Below, piece after piece: positions 7,694 to 16,789 of a DNA stretch of 64,000 bases. Under the pieces are notes generated by a model. The model was not told the origin of the DNA. It ran no database searches and worked only from the letters and a program-made list of their open reading frames with translations. Position numbers and translations under genes: made by a program. The stretch lies in contig NZ_CP015039.1 of assembly GCF_002079305.1 (NCBI RefSeq), forward strand, positions 1-64,000, given 5' to 3'. The stretch's first letter is position 1. Every line of letters starts with the position of its first letter. The stretch comes from Rhodovulum sp. P5. GTDB lineage: Bacteria > Pseudomonadota > Alphaproteobacteria > Rhodobacterales > Rhodobacteraceae.

Positions 7694-8796
7694 GCGATAC
7701 TGTGGGTCTCAGCCGGCCGATCATCGAACTCGATGCGGTCGAGAAATACTATGGCGACTATCACGCGCTGCGGGGGATCACGGCCAATATCCGGCGGGGG
7801 GAGTTCTTCTCTCTTCTCGGCCCCTCCGGCTGTGGCAAGACCACGCTTCTGCGCTGCATCGCGGGGTTCGAGGACCTGTCGCTGGGGCGGCTGTCCATCG
7901 ACGGGCGCGACATGAAAGGGGTGCCGGCCAACAAGCGGCCGACCAATATGGTGTTCCAGTCCTATGCCATCTTTCCCCATCTGACCGTGGCCGAGAATGT
8001 GGGCTTTGGCCTGCGCCGTCTGACCCTGACCAATGCGGACCGCGCCGCGCTGGTGGAAGGGGCGCTGACCATGGTCGGGCTGGGCGGCTATGGCGCGCGC
8101 GCCGCCCATGCCCTGTCGGGCGGGCAGCGGCAGCGGGTGGCCCTGGCGCGGGCGCTGATCCTCAAGCCCAAGGTCCTGCTGCTGGATGAGCCGCTGTCGG
8201 CGCTGGACAAGAAACTGCGCGAGCAGATGCAACTGGAACTGCGCCGGTTGCAGCGCCAGGTCGGCATCACCTTCGTGCTGGTCACACATGATCAGGAAGA
8301 GGCGCTGATCATGTCCGACCGGATCGCCGTGATGTTCGAGGGGCAGATCGCGCAGATGGATACGCCGCAGATGCTTTACCGTCGCCCCGTCAGCCGCCAG
8401 GTGGGGGAGTTCATCGGGGTGATGAACTTCCTGCCCGCAACGGCCACGCAGGACGGCGACGAGATCACGGTGGAGGCCGCGGGGCTGGGCCGCGCCGTGA
8501 TCGGCCCCGACCAGATGCCGGGCGGCATCCATGCGGGGCAGGCGGCCAGCGTTGGCATCCGCCCCGAAACCATGTCGATCCTGTTCCCGGGCGAGACGAC
8601 GGACGGGCGCGTGGCCACGGGGATCGTCGAGGATTTGGCCTATTACGGCGACATGACCTATTACGAGGTCGGTCTGGACGGGGTGGAAAAGCCGCTGACG
8701 ATTTCCATGAAGAACCTTGTCGGCCGGCCCGTTCTGGACCGCGGGGCAGAGGCGCGGGTGGCGTGGGACGCGCGCTCTCTGGTGCTGTTCGCGTAG
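7690..8796 (+). CDS. ABC transporter ATP-binding protein, PotA-like
   Basis: The 368-residue ATPase powers the two permeases. It carries the Walker A motif GPSGCGKTT (about 46-54), the signature LSGGQRQR (about 142), Walker B VLLLDEP (about 165) and the H-loop VTHDQEEA. These are followed by a C-terminal TOBE-type regulatory domain. The TTG at 7690 was chosen because GGAGG lies 6 bases upstream and it overlaps the stop of the PotC-like gene; the protein then starts LSDTVGLSRPIIELDAVEKY. Closest in type to spermidine/putrescine ATPases, but substrate is unproven. Confidence 0.88.
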   Translation: MSDTVGLSRPIIELDAVEKYYGDYHALRGITANIRRGEFFSLLGPSGCGKTTLLRCIAGFEDLSLGRLSIDGRDMKGVPANKRPTNMVFQSYAIFPHLTVAENVGFGLRRLTLTNADRAALVEGALTMVGLGGYGARAAHALSGGQRQRVALARALILKPKVLLLDEPLSALDKKLREQMQLELRRLQRQVGITFVLVTHDQEEALIMSDRIAVMFEGQIAQMDTPQMLYRRPVSRQVGEFIGVMNFLPATATQDGDEITVEAAGLGRAVIGPDQMPGGIHAGQAASVGIRPETMSILFPGETTDGRVATGIVEDLAYYGDMTYYEVGLDGVEKPLTISMKNLVGRPVLDRGAEARVAWDARSLVLFA

Positions 8797-8901
8797 CGGC
8801 GCTGTTCAGCGGCGCGAGCCTTCGGCGCAGGTTTGCAGGCGGCCTGGGGCGTTGGGCTGTGTTACACTTGAAAAAAGTCTAGCGCGCGACTGGAGCCCCC
8901 G

Positions 8902-10221
8902 ATGTCTTATCCGATCCCGGATCTCAGCCATATTCCGGCCATGCCCCGCCTGCCGGTCGTCGGCAACAGCCTTGAGGTTGTGCGCGATCCCTATGGCTTT
9001 CACCAGAAGGCGCGCGACAGGCTGGGGCCGGTCTATCGGTTTCACTTTCTGGGGCGCGATGTCGTCTGCGCGCATGGCGCCGAGGTGCTGGAACAGGCGC
9101 TGCTGAACCGTGAGGGACGGTTTTCCAATGTCCTCGGCTGGCAGGTGATCGAAGACCTGTTCAGCGGCGGGTTGATGCTGCGCGACGGGGCGGATCACCG
9201 GGCGCATCGGCGCATGCTGCAGCCGGCCTTCCGGGCGGATGTGATGCGCAATGCGTTGACGTTGCTGGTGGACCGCTTGCAGGCGGCCATCGCGTCATGG
9301 CCGGTCGGGCAGCCGTTTTCGTTCTATACAGAGTTCCGGGGACTTGCCCGGGCCATCGCCGCCGAGGTGTTCATGGGCATCACCGACCCGGCAGAGGCCG
9401 ACCGGATCGGGCGTGCCTTCCTTGACATGCTGGATGCGTCGGCCGCGCCGATCCGGCGCCCGTTGCCCTTTACCCGCATGCGCCGCGGAATCCGGGCACG
9501 GCGTGAACTGCGCGACATTTTCGAAGGTCTTATCGATGAACGCCGTACCGGTAAGGGGCGCGACCTGTTCTCTGAACTCTGCCGCCTGAAGACCGAGGAT
9601 GGCGACTGGATCGAGAAGGACGTGCTGGTCGATCATTTCAACTTTTTCCTGTTCGCCGCGTTCGACACCGCGACCACCAGCATCTCCGCCATGGTCGACC
9701 AGCTTTCCCAGCATCCCGACTGGCAGGAGGCGATGGCAGCCGAGGTGGCGACCCTTGACGGCGATCTCAGCCTGGAGGCGCTGGACCGGCTGGACGTGAC
9801 CGAACGCGTGTTGAAGGAGGCCATCCGCCTGATGCCGCCCGTGCCGTTCCTGCCGCGCGGGGTGGTCGATGGCTTCGAGCATGACGGCCACCGCTTGCCG
9901 AAAGGCACGCCCCTGACCGTCTGCCCCGGCCTCGTGATGATCGACCCCGAGATCTGGAGTGACCCGCTGGCCTTCGATCCCGACAGGTTCAGCAGCAACC
10001 GGGCCGAGGATCAGCGCCACGCCTATGCCTGGGCGCCCTTTGGGGGCGGTATTCACAAGTGTCTCGGGATGAATTTCGCGATCATGGAGGCCAAGGCGTT
10101 CTTTGCCTGCCTGCTGCCGCGCTATCGCATCGCGCCGCGCGCGCCCGCGAAATGGCGGCGCCTGCCGATCCCGAGCCCGACCGACGGGTTGCAGGTCACG
10201 CTTCGGCCCGCGTCTGCGTGA
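8902..10221 (+). CDS. Cytochrome P450
   Basis: The 439-residue soluble haem monooxygenase has the I-helix oxygen-activation motif (LFAAFDTATTS, around residue 252-260), the ExxR helix (LKEAIRLMPP, around 304) and the haem-binding loop FGGGIHKCLGMNFA, whose cysteine (about 386) ligates the iron. Length is normal for bacterial class I P450s. No ferredoxin or reductase gene is adjacent, so electron partners must be elsewhere. GGAG sits 7 bases before the ATG. The stop is 10 bases from the stop of the convergent TetR gene. Substrate unknown; bacterial relatives oxidise lipids, sterols or terpenoids. Confidence 0.92.
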   Translation: MSYPIPDLSHIPAMPRLPVVGNSLEVVRDPYGFHQKARDRLGPVYRFHFLGRDVVCAHGAEVLEQALLNREGRFSNVLGWQVIEDLFSGGLMLRDGADHRAHRRMLQPAFRADVMRNALTLLVDRLQAAIASWPVGQPFSFYTEFRGLARAIAAEVFMGITDPAEADRIGRAFLDMLDASAAPIRRPLPFTRMRRGIRARRELRDIFEGLIDERRTGKGRDLFSELCRLKTEDGDWIEKDVLVDHFNFFLFAAFDTATTSISAMVDQLSQHPDWQEAMAAEVATLDGDLSLEALDRLDVTERVLKEAIRLMPPVPFLPRGVVDGFEHDGHRLPKGTPLTVCPGLVMIDPEIWSDPLAFDPDRFSSNRAEDQRHAYAWAPFGGGIHKCLGMNFAIMEAKAFFACLLPRYRIAPRAPAKWRRLPIPSPTDGLQVTLRPASA

Positions 10222-10231
10222 GGCCCGGCCC

Positions 10232-10849
10232 CTATTCTTCGGCGGGGATCAACCCAAGCCCGCGCAGGTAGATGCCGATGCCGCTTTCCAGAAGATCCTC
10301 GGGGGAAAACGGTGTGCGGGCGCCGGGGGCGCCGCGGGTGTAAAGCTCCACCACGCCGTGGCTGAGCGCCCAGATATGGGCAGAGACCATCGCGACGGGC
10401 GGGCGTTTGTCGGCCGGGATGTGGTCGGACAGATCGCGCGCCGCCCGTTCCAGCACATCGCTTGCCCGTTGGGCGACCGCGCACAAATCGGCATTGGCGT
10501 TCAGCGACAGGCCGGATTCGAACATCGCCATGTAGTGGCCGGGAAATTTCTGCGCAAAGGCCAGATAGGCCCGCCCCGTCGCCTCTAGACTGGCAAGGGC
10601 CGAGGGCTGCCCGGTCTCATAGGCATGTTCGATCAGGTCGGCGAAGATCACGAACCCCTGCCGGGCGCATTCCGCGATCAGGTCTTCGCGTCCCTGGAAA
10701 TGGCGATAGACGGCGGCGGGGGTGACGCCCGCGGCCTTGGCGGCCTCGGTCAGGGTAAAGCCTTGGGGGCTTTTCTCGCGGATCAGGACAAGCGCGGCAT
10801 CGACCAGCGCCTGTTTCAGGTTGCCGTGATGATAGCCGCGCTTAGACAT
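10232..10849 (-). CDS. TetR/AcrR family transcriptional regulator
   Basis: The 205-residue protein has the N-terminal TetR helix-turn-helix ([20 protein letters not shown], residues 31-50) and a helical ligand-binding C-terminal domain with [18 protein letters not shown], typical of the TetR_C family with a buried hydrophobic pocket. The ATG lies inside the last codons of the PPK2 gene (8-base overlap), so translation is coupled to PPK2. It may control the convergent P450 or its own operon; neither is proven. Confidence 0.9.
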   Translation of the reverse strand: MSKRGYHHGNLKQALVDAALVLIREKSPQGFTLTEAAKAAGVTPAAVYRHFQGREDLIAECARQGFVIFADLIEHAYETGQPSALASLEATGRAYLAFAQKFPGHYMAMFESGLSLNANADLCAVAQRASDVLERAARDLSDHIPADKRPPVAMVSAHIWALSHGVVELYTRGAPGARTPFSPEDLLESGIGIYLRGLGLIPAEE

Positions 10850-11714
10850 TCCAGATTTCGGGGCCGCCGCAGATTCTGGGATCGGGGTCGGCGACAACCG
10901 CGTGGTCCTTGCCCTTGTATTCCACCCGGGACAGCACACGCCGGATCGCGGCAAGCCGGGCCCGGCGCTTGTCGTCAGAGCGGATAACGCTCCACGGTGC
11001 CGGGCCGGAATGGGTACGGGCAAAGGTTTCGCGGATTGCGGCGGAATAGCGGTCCCAACGGCGCAGGCCCTCGACATCGACCCAGCTGAGTTTCCACTGC
11101 TTCAACGGATCGCGTTCGCGCTTGAGGAAGCGGCGCAACTGTTCGGCCCGGCCGACGCTGAGCCAGAGCTTGACCAGCACGATCCCCTCATCGACCATCA
11201 TCTTTTCGAAATCGGGGACCTGCGCAAAGAAGTGTTCCCGCTCCTCGGTCGTGCAGAAGTCGAACACATGTTCGACCACGGCGCGGTTGTACCATGACCG
11301 GTCGAACAGGACGATTTCGCCGCCCGAGGGCATGTGCGGCACGTAGCGCTGGAAATACCATTGCGACTTTTCCCGGTCAGACGGGGCGGGCAGGGCGACG
11401 ACACGGGCGACCCGCGGGTTCAGGTTTTCCCTGAACCGCTTGATCGTGCCGCCCTTTCCCGCCGCATCGCGGCCCTCGAACAGGATGGCGATGCGTTTTC
11501 GGGTGGCCTTCACATCGGCCTGAAGCTTCACGAGTTCGATTTGCAGGGCGTCCAGCTGGTCGGAATAGTCGTCCCCGTTCATCCGCGCATCGTAAGGATA
11601 GCCATCGGCCAGAATGTCGTTCTTGCCCGCGTCCCGGATGGCGAGGCGCACCTCTTCCGGGGCTTCGGTTTCGAAATACTTGGTGATCTCTCCGTCGAAC
11701 GGCAGGTCCTTCAT
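10842..11714 (-). CDS. ppk2: Polyphosphate kinase 2 family protein
   Basis: This 290-residue cytoplasmic kinase uses inorganic polyphosphate to phosphorylate nucleoside diphosphates or monophosphates. The Walker A motif GRDAAGKGG (81-89) and the Walker B motif [10 protein letters not shown] (about 135-144) are both present, with [17 protein letters not shown] between them and the lid-region arginines around [12 protein letters not shown] single PPK2 domain of this length fits class I or III enzymes; the nucleotide preference cannot be read directly. It is co-transcribed with a downstream TetR regulator. Confidence 0.92.
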   Translation of the reverse strand: MKDLPFDGEITKYFETEAPEEVRLAIRDAGKNDILADGYPYDARMNGDDYSDQLDALQIELVKLQADVKATRKRIAILFEGRDAAGKGGTIKRFRENLNPRVARVVALPAPSDREKSQWYFQRYVPHMPSGGEIVLFDRSWYNRAVVEHVFDFCTTEEREHFFAQVPDFEKMMVDEGIVLVKLWLSVGRAEQLRRFLKRERDPLKQWKLSWVDVEGLRRWDRYSAAIRETFARTHSGPAPWSVIRSDDKRRARLAAIRRVLSRVEYKGKDHAVVADPDPRICGGPEIWNV

Positions 11715-11747
11715 GTGCCAAGCCCTTTCTTTTGCCCGCCAGTATGG

Positions 11748-12731
11748 TCATCGCCGGCCAGGGCGCAATCCGGCGCGATGCGCTGCGCGCCGAATGATCG
11801 CGACCACCCGGTCAAGGCGGACATGGTGGGGCATGTGCCCCACGCCCGGCAGCAGGGTCAGGCGGGCATCGGGCAGGGTGTCGGCAAACGGCGCGGCATG
11901 GCGTGCGGACGGAACGATCCTGTCGGCGGTGCCGTGGACGACCTCCACAGGTATGGCGACGCGCGGGTACTGCGCCGCTTGCGCGATGATGTGGGGTTTC
12001 AGGATCGCGATCTGGCGGGCATTCGCGCGGATGATCGAAGGCTGAAGCGCGAGATCGACGCCGACATGCGCGGCATAGCCCGGGGGCACGGCTTGCGGGG
12101 CAAAGAAGATGCGGACGGCCTTGGCAGCGGTTTGTCGCGGGACAAGGGCGGACAGCAGCGGTGCTAGGGTCGCGCCGCCCAGATCGCTGGACAGGATCGG
12201 ATTGAGGGGGCCGAGCCCACCGGGCCAAGGCATGGTGACACCCGACAGCGTGACCGCGGCGGCCACGCGTTGCGGGTGGTAGACCGCCCATGCCATCGCC
12301 ACGGCGGCCCCATAGGAATGACCCAGAACAATGGCCCGGCGCACGCCAAACTGGGCCGCGGCGGCATCCAGAAGCGCCGCCTGTTCCGCGGGGCTTTCGC
12401 CCTCGGGGTCGATACTGTCGGAATAGCCCAGTCCGGGCCGGTCAAAGGCGATGGTGCGAAAGCCACCCGACAGCCGACCCACAAGATCGAAGGTGAAATC
12501 CCGCAGATTGGCCGACGCGCCGTGGAGCAGGATCACGTCCGGCCCGCGCCCCGCGACATGCACATGAACCTTGTGTCCCTGCACAAGCATCATCCGCCCG
12601 GCCACGGGATAGGCAGACAACAGGTTTTGCCCCCGAAGCGCGGGGGAGCAGGCCCCAAGCATGAAGGCCGCGCCAAGGCCCAGCACGTGACGCCGGGACA
12701 GGCCGCTGGGCGGTTGGTCAAGCTTTGTCAT
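11748..12731 (-). CDS. Alpha/beta hydrolase with Tat-type lipoprotein signal
   Basis: From the ATG at 12731 the protein begins with SRRHVLGLGAAFMLGACSP, a twin-arginine motif followed by a lipobox (LGAC, Cys 28), so it is probably exported and lipid-anchored. The alpha/beta hydrolase core follows: oxyanion loop LLHGASANL, nucleophile elbow GHSYGAA (Ser about 139) and catalytic His in GVGHMPHHV near the C-terminus. It is a paralogue of the next gene upstream, sharing [22 protein letters not shown] and HVG blocks. A GTG further upstream (12773) is possible but would hide the signal. Substrate unknown. Confidence 0.8.
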   Translation of the reverse strand: MTKLDQPPSGLSRRHVLGLGAAFMLGACSPALRGQNLLSAYPVAGRMMLVQGHKVHVHVAGRGPDVILLHGASANLRDFTFDLVGRLSGGFRTIAFDRPGLGYSDSIDPEGESPAEQAALLDAAAAQFGVRRAIVLGHSYGAAVAMAWAVYHPQRVAAAVTLSGVTMPWPGGLGPLNPILSSDLGGATLAPLLSALVPRQTAAKAVRIFFAPQAVPPGYAAHVGVDLALQPSIIRANARQIAILKPHIIAQAAQYPRVAIPVEVVHGTADRIVPSARHAAPFADTLPDARLTLLPGVGHMPHHVRLDRVVAIIRRAAHRAGLRPGRR

Positions 12732-12779
12732 CTCGGGACGAGACGCAGGCCCGGGCTCGGACGTCTCCACCACCCGGCC

Positions 12780-13652
12780 TCAGGCGGCGGTGCGCATGCC
12801 TGCGCGCTCTGCCGCACGATGGATCGCCGACACGGCGATATCGGGGCGCACGTGATGGGGCATGTGGCCCAGGCCTTCCAGTTCGGTCAGATGCGCGGTG
12901 GGCACCAGATCGACGAACGGCCTTGCATGCACGTCGATGGGCACGATCTCATCCGCGGTGCCGTGCACGATCTCGATGGGCATGTGCAGTTCGCCGTAGC
13001 GGGCCGCCATTTCGCGGATATGCGGTTTCAGCCCGTTCACCTGCCGCGTGTTGGAGCGGATCGTGTCGGGGCGCAGGCTCAACTCGATCCCGACATGGTC
13101 GGTATAGCCCTCGGGCACCGGGTCGGGGTCGAAGATACGCTCGATGGTCTGATGGGCCAGAAAGCGCGGCGCGAAGGCAGAGATCATCGGCACGATGAAG
13201 GCGCCGCCGAAATCCGACGCCGCAAGTTCGTACCAAGGGCCAAGACCGCCTTCCCAAGGCAGGGCCGCCCCGGCCAGCGACACGATGGCGGCGGCCCGGT
13301 CGGGGAAGTCGAGCCCCCAGGCCAGCGCAACGCAGCCGCCGAAGGAATGGCCGACCAGCACCGCGGGACCAAGGCCCAGTTCACGGGCCGCGGCCTCAAG
13401 CACATTGGCCTGCTCGGCCGGGCTTTCACCATTGGGATGCAGGGGATCGGTATGCCCAAGGCCGGGACGATCAAAGGCGGTGACGCGAAACGCGCTTGTC
13501 AGTCGCCCAAGCAGGTCGAATGTGAAATCCCGCGTGTTTCCCCCGGCCCCGTGCAGCAGGATCACATCCGGTCCGTTGCCTTCCTGATGGGCGTGTACCT
13601 GAATGCCGTCGATGTCCAGCAACGGGCCGGTGGGGGGATAGTCTTCAACCAT
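12780..13652 (-). CDS. Alpha/beta hydrolase, cytoplasmic paralogue
   Basis: This 290-residue hydrolase lacks a signal sequence. The catalytic features are [15 protein letters not shown] (oxyanion loop), GHSFGGCVA (nucleophile Ser about 103), an acid in the HGTADEIVP strand and GLGHMPHHV (catalytic His). It closely parallels the adjacent exported homologue, so the pair arose by tandem duplication. The ATG at 13652 overlaps the metA stop by 8 bases, suggesting one transcript with metA; a start at 13682 would lengthen the overlap. Reaction unknown; esterase, lactonase or haloperoxidase-like activities are possible. Confidence 0.85.
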   Translation of the reverse strand: MVEDYPPTGPLLDIDGIQVHAHQEGNGPDVILLHGAGGNTRDFTFDLLGRLTSAFRVTAFDRPGLGHTDPLHPNGESPAEQANVLEAAARELGLGPAVLVGHSFGGCVALAWGLDFPDRAAAIVSLAGAALPWEGGLGPWYELAASDFGGAFIVPMISAFAPRFLAHQTIERIFDPDPVPEGYTDHVGIELSLRPDTIRSNTRQVNGLKPHIREMAARYGELHMPIEIVHGTADEIVPIDVHARPFVDLVPTAHLTELEGLGHMPHHVRPDIAVSAIHRAAERAGMRTAA

Positions 13653-14580
13653 GCGGTGTCGTTCCGATCTTCTCGATATCAAACGGGGTGGTCTGGTAAA
13701 TCTGGTTGATCCAGTTGCCGTAGAGCAGATGGGCGTGGCTGCGCCAGCGGTTCTTGGGCGCGCGCGCCGGATCGTCGTCGGGGTAGTAGTTCACGGGCAC
13801 ATTGATCGCCGTCCCGTTGGCGACGTCACGGTCATATTCCTGTTTCAGCGTATCGCTGTCGTATTCAAAGTGATTGAAAATATAAAGCGCGCGGTGGTCG
13901 GGGTCTTCCACAAGGCAAGGGCCGACCTCGTCGCTGCCCAGAAGCGTCACAAGCCCGTCTGCGGCGTCGATCTCGTCCTGCCGCATTTCCGTCCACCGGC
14001 TGACCGGGATCACGAAGTCATCGGAAAAGCCGCGCAGATAGGGGGAGGCGGGCATCAGGTTCCGCTGGCGGAAACAGCCGAACGCCTTGTGGTCCAGCAT
14101 GTGTTTCTGCACGCCGTGAAAGTGGTTGATCATCGCCATGCCGCCCCAGCACACCCCGAAGGTGGAATGGACGTTGGTCTGCGTCCAGTCCATCACGCGC
14201 ACGAGTTCGTCCCAATAGGTGACCTCGGCGAAATCCAGATGCTCGATCGGGGCGCCGGTGATGATGAAGCCGTCGAACCTGTCGCCGCTCGCCTCGACCT
14301 CGGCAAAAGGGCGATAGAACGCCTCCATATGCTCGGCGTTGGTGTTCCGGGTCTTGTGTTCGGTCATGCGGATCAGGCTGAGCTCGATCTGCAGGGGGGT
14401 GGCCCCGATCAGACGGGCGAACTGGGTCTCCGTCTGAATCTTCTTCGGCATCAGGTTCAGCAGGCCGATATGGAGGGGCCGGATATCCTGCCGCAGCGCC
14501 TCCTCTTCGCCCACGACCATGACCCCTTCACGGGTCAGAACTTCGTAGGCGGGCAGGTCGGAGGGTATCTTGATGGGCAT
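13645..14580 (-). CDS. metA: Homoserine O-acyltransferase (MetA), predicted acetyl-CoA-specific
   Basis: MetA acylates the hydroxyl of L-homoserine, the first committed step to methionine. At 311 residues the length is right for the family. The catalytic Cys is in FGVCWGG (Cys 144, equal to E. coli 142) and the His/Glu pair in IFNHFEY (His 237, Glu 239). The position equivalent to E. coli Gly 111 is Glu here ([10 protein letters not shown], Glu 113), the residue associated with acetyl-CoA rather than succinyl-CoA use. The 43 bases upstream, after the ATPase gene, leave no room for a SAM-II riboswitch. Confidence 0.92.
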   Translation of the reverse strand: MPIKIPSDLPAYEVLTREGVMVVGEEEALRQDIRPLHIGLLNLMPKKIQTETQFARLIGATPLQIELSLIRMTEHKTRNTNAEHMEAFYRPFAEVEASGDRFDGFIITGAPIEHLDFAEVTYWDELVRVMDWTQTNVHSTFGVCWGGMAMINHFHGVQKHMLDHKAFGCFRQRNLMPASPYLRGFSDDFVIPVSRWTEMRQDEIDAADGLVTLLGSDEVGPCLVEDPDHRALYIFNHFEYDSDTLKQEYDRDVANGTAINVPVNYYPDDDPARAPKNRWRSHAHLLYGNWINQIYQTTPFDIEKIGTTPHG

Positions 14581-14623
14581 CAGGGGCTGGGTCTCGGCGC
14601 GAAGTGGACAGATAGGCGGGTTT

Positions 14624-15484
14624 TCACCGCGCCTCAAGGGCGCGGCCGATAAGCGCGACGAAATCGTCCGGGGAGGACACTTTGGCAACATCTTCCGCCC
14701 GGACCTTTACGCCCCAGTTGCGGGCCATGGCGGCATAGCGCGGCTGCCGGTGGGCCAGCGCACGGGCATAGGTCCAGCGGACGAACGCATCGGGGTCGAC
14801 ATCCTGTTCGGCGATGCCTTTTTCCGACAGGTATTCAGACCAGGCGGCATGCAGGAAATCGGGCTGGTAATACATCGGCTTCGGCGCGCGGTCGAAGCGG
14901 CGGACCAGTTCGGCGGTGTGTGCCTCTGCCCCTTCGATCCAGACCAGAAGCAGGTTTTCCGACAGCGTGCGCAGAACCCTGTCCTCGGGATCGTCGGGAT
15001 CGACGACCTCGCAGATCGAGCCACCGGAATCGCAGACGAAATTACCGTAGCCGTAAAGCTCCACCGCGCGTTCCATGAAGTGGATGGTGTCCAGCAAGGC
15101 GCTGATCTCGGCCTCGCGGTGCTGTTCCTGCCGACGCATGTATTCGTCAAAGGGCAGGCCGCCCATTTCGGGGGCGCCGGGTTTGCCCAGATAGGTCGAC
15201 AGGGGGGCAAGGTTGTCGAAGGTGATGTTGGACGCGATGTAGACGCTGTCGGTCAGCAGCAACTCCCGCAAAAGCGGCACCTTCATCGCTTCACGTTTGA
15301 AGTTGTCGGCGATGAACTCGCCCATGTAGCGGGTGCCGATCCGGTAATCGACCGAATAGTGGAACCAGTCGCCCTGCGTGCGCAGCGTGTTGGAGACATG
15401 GGTCTTGCCCAGTCCGGACATGCCGAACAGCAGAACCCTTTTGTCCTGCGCCTCAAGCCAGTCGCGCGCCGATCCATACAGCAT
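14624..15484 (-). CDS. P-loop ATPase of unknown function
   Basis: The 286-residue protein opens with a Walker A motif ([14 protein letters not shown], around residue 17-30). It continues with conserved-looking blocks [35 protein letters not shown] and [19 protein letters not shown]. The arrangement suggests a kinase-like or AAA-like NTPase that handles a small substrate, but no precise family is recognised. It lies 43 bases upstream of metA on the same strand and may be co-transcribed with it. The ATG at 15484 places the P-loop at the usual distance from the N-terminus. Confidence 0.7.
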   Translation of the reverse strand: MLYGSARDWLEAQDKRVLLFGMSGLGKTHVSNTLRTQGDWFHYSVDYRIGTRYMGEFIADNFKREAMKVPLLRELLLTDSVYIASNITFDNLAPLSTYLGKPGAPEMGGLPFDEYMRRQEQHREAEISALLDTIHFMERAVELYGYGNFVCDSGGSICEVVDPDDPEDRVLRTLSENLLLVWIEGAEAHTAELVRRFDRAPKPMYYQPDFLHAAWSEYLSEKGIAEQDVDPDAFVRWTYARALAHRQPRYAAMARNWGVKVRAEDVAKVSSPDDFVALIGRALEAR

Positions 15485-15587
15485 GTCACGCCCCTTCGTG
15501 CCTTCCGGCCACTGGTAGCCAGCACCGCGCGGGCGGTCAAACGAAACCGCCCGGCCTGACGCGAATGGGGGGACGGGGCGGCTGGCT

Positions 15588-16685
15588 TCAGAAACTGATG
15601 CCGACGCGCACACCCGCGCCCCAACCGTGGTTGCCGTCGAAGTCGCCGCCGATTGTGGTGGTGGCGCCGCCGATGTCGATATAGCGCAGGCCGCCGGTCA
15701 GCTTCATGCGGCCCTTGGTATAGGTCACCGCAAGCCCGGCCGAGGTGTAGCCATCCGTCGGGCCCAGATTGCCGGTGATGCTGCCGGTGCTGTCCTCGTG
15801 ACTGACCAGAACCGCCCCGGACCACGTATCATTGAATTTCCGGCCGAGCCCCAGATTATAGGTGATGCGGTCATCTTCATAATCGACAAGCGCCGTACCC
15901 GCGTAGATCACGCCATAGACATCCGGTTCGATCTTGAAATCGGTCCAGTTCACCCAACGGATAGAACCGAACAGGAGCGTGTCCGCAGCGACCCCGGTCT
16001 GAAATTCCAGATTGATCGATTCCGGGATCGTCGTCTCGAAATTGCCGGTGACGGACACGCCGGCGGGATGGCTTTCCGTGGCCTGGAAAGTCTGTGTGAT
16101 CGAGGAATTGTAGGTCAGCGCGATGCGGGCCGCGATTTCAGGCTTTTCCCACGCGATGCCAAGAACATAGCCGACATCGGTTTCGGTCGAGGTAGACAGG
16201 GAATAGACGTAGCCGGGGTAGAAGGCTTGTACGAGGTCATCGTCAATCGACACGTCGCCGGATGTCCGCATGACGCGGATGCCGCCGATCAGGCTGACAT
16301 TCGCGGGGAACTTGTAGCGCAGGAAGGCGGTCAGCGCGTTGTTCCTCAACTCCGCCGTCGTGCCCTCAAGCCGGTAGCCCGGGCCGTTGCTATAGTCGAC
16401 ATCCGCCCCGATCGGCTGGTCAAGGACGAGCGCAAGGTCGAGGTTGTCGCTGAGGGCCTGTTTGTAGCCGAGGCTGTAGGTCTCGTAACTCTTCAGCATG
16501 TTGCCGGAGCCCAAACCGCCCTGCGTGCCCGAAACGCTCGGGTTTATGGCGCTGAAGCTGAATTCGGCATAGGTGCCTTCCTCGAAGAGAATGCTCACCG
16601 ATTGCGGCGACCGTTCGACACCGCCTGCATGCGCCATCCCGGCACAAAGGGCCGCAATCGCCCCCCCGGCCAAAAACTGTTTCAT
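15588..16685 (-). CDS. Outer-membrane transporter, OmpP1/FadL/TodX family
   Basis: The 365-residue beta-barrel protein has a signal peptide (MKQFLAGGAIAALCAGMAHA, cleaved before GGVERS). Repeated amphipathic strands follow, ending in an aromatic residue (GVRVGISF), the signal for Bam-mediated insertion. SVSILFEEGTYAEFSFSAI and the later NLEFQTGVAADTLLFGSIRW are typical of FadL-family long-chain fatty acid or hydrocarbon channels. GGAGG precedes the ATG. It is monocistronic, with a separate promoter region of about 100 bases upstream. The substrate is not visible. Confidence 0.85.
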   Translation of the reverse strand: MKQFLAGGAIAALCAGMAHAGGVERSPQSVSILFEEGTYAEFSFSAINPSVSGTQGGLGSGNMLKSYETYSLGYKQALSDNLDLALVLDQPIGADVDYSNGPGYRLEGTTAELRNNALTAFLRYKFPANVSLIGGIRVMRTSGDVSIDDDLVQAFYPGYVYSLSTSTETDVGYVLGIAWEKPEIAARIALTYNSSITQTFQATESHPAGVSVTGNFETTIPESINLEFQTGVAADTLLFGSIRWVNWTDFKIEPDVYGVIYAGTALVDYEDDRITYNLGLGRKFNDTWSGAVLVSHEDSTGSITGNLGPTDGYTSAGLAVTYTKGRMKLTGGLRYIDIGGATTTIGGDFDGNHGWGAGVRVGISF

Positions 16686-16789
16686 GCCTCCTCCCGAGAC
16701 TTTGCGTCCTTCATTCCATTGTGACGATATTTTGAATGGACACGGGTGGTCAATTCGGAACGCAGCCCTTGACCAAACAGCCGCGGGCT

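Noticed and set aside
14581..14623. SAM-II riboswitch before metA, common in alphaproteobacteria
   Set aside because: Only 43 bases separate the genes and the consensus pseudoknot sequence is not present.
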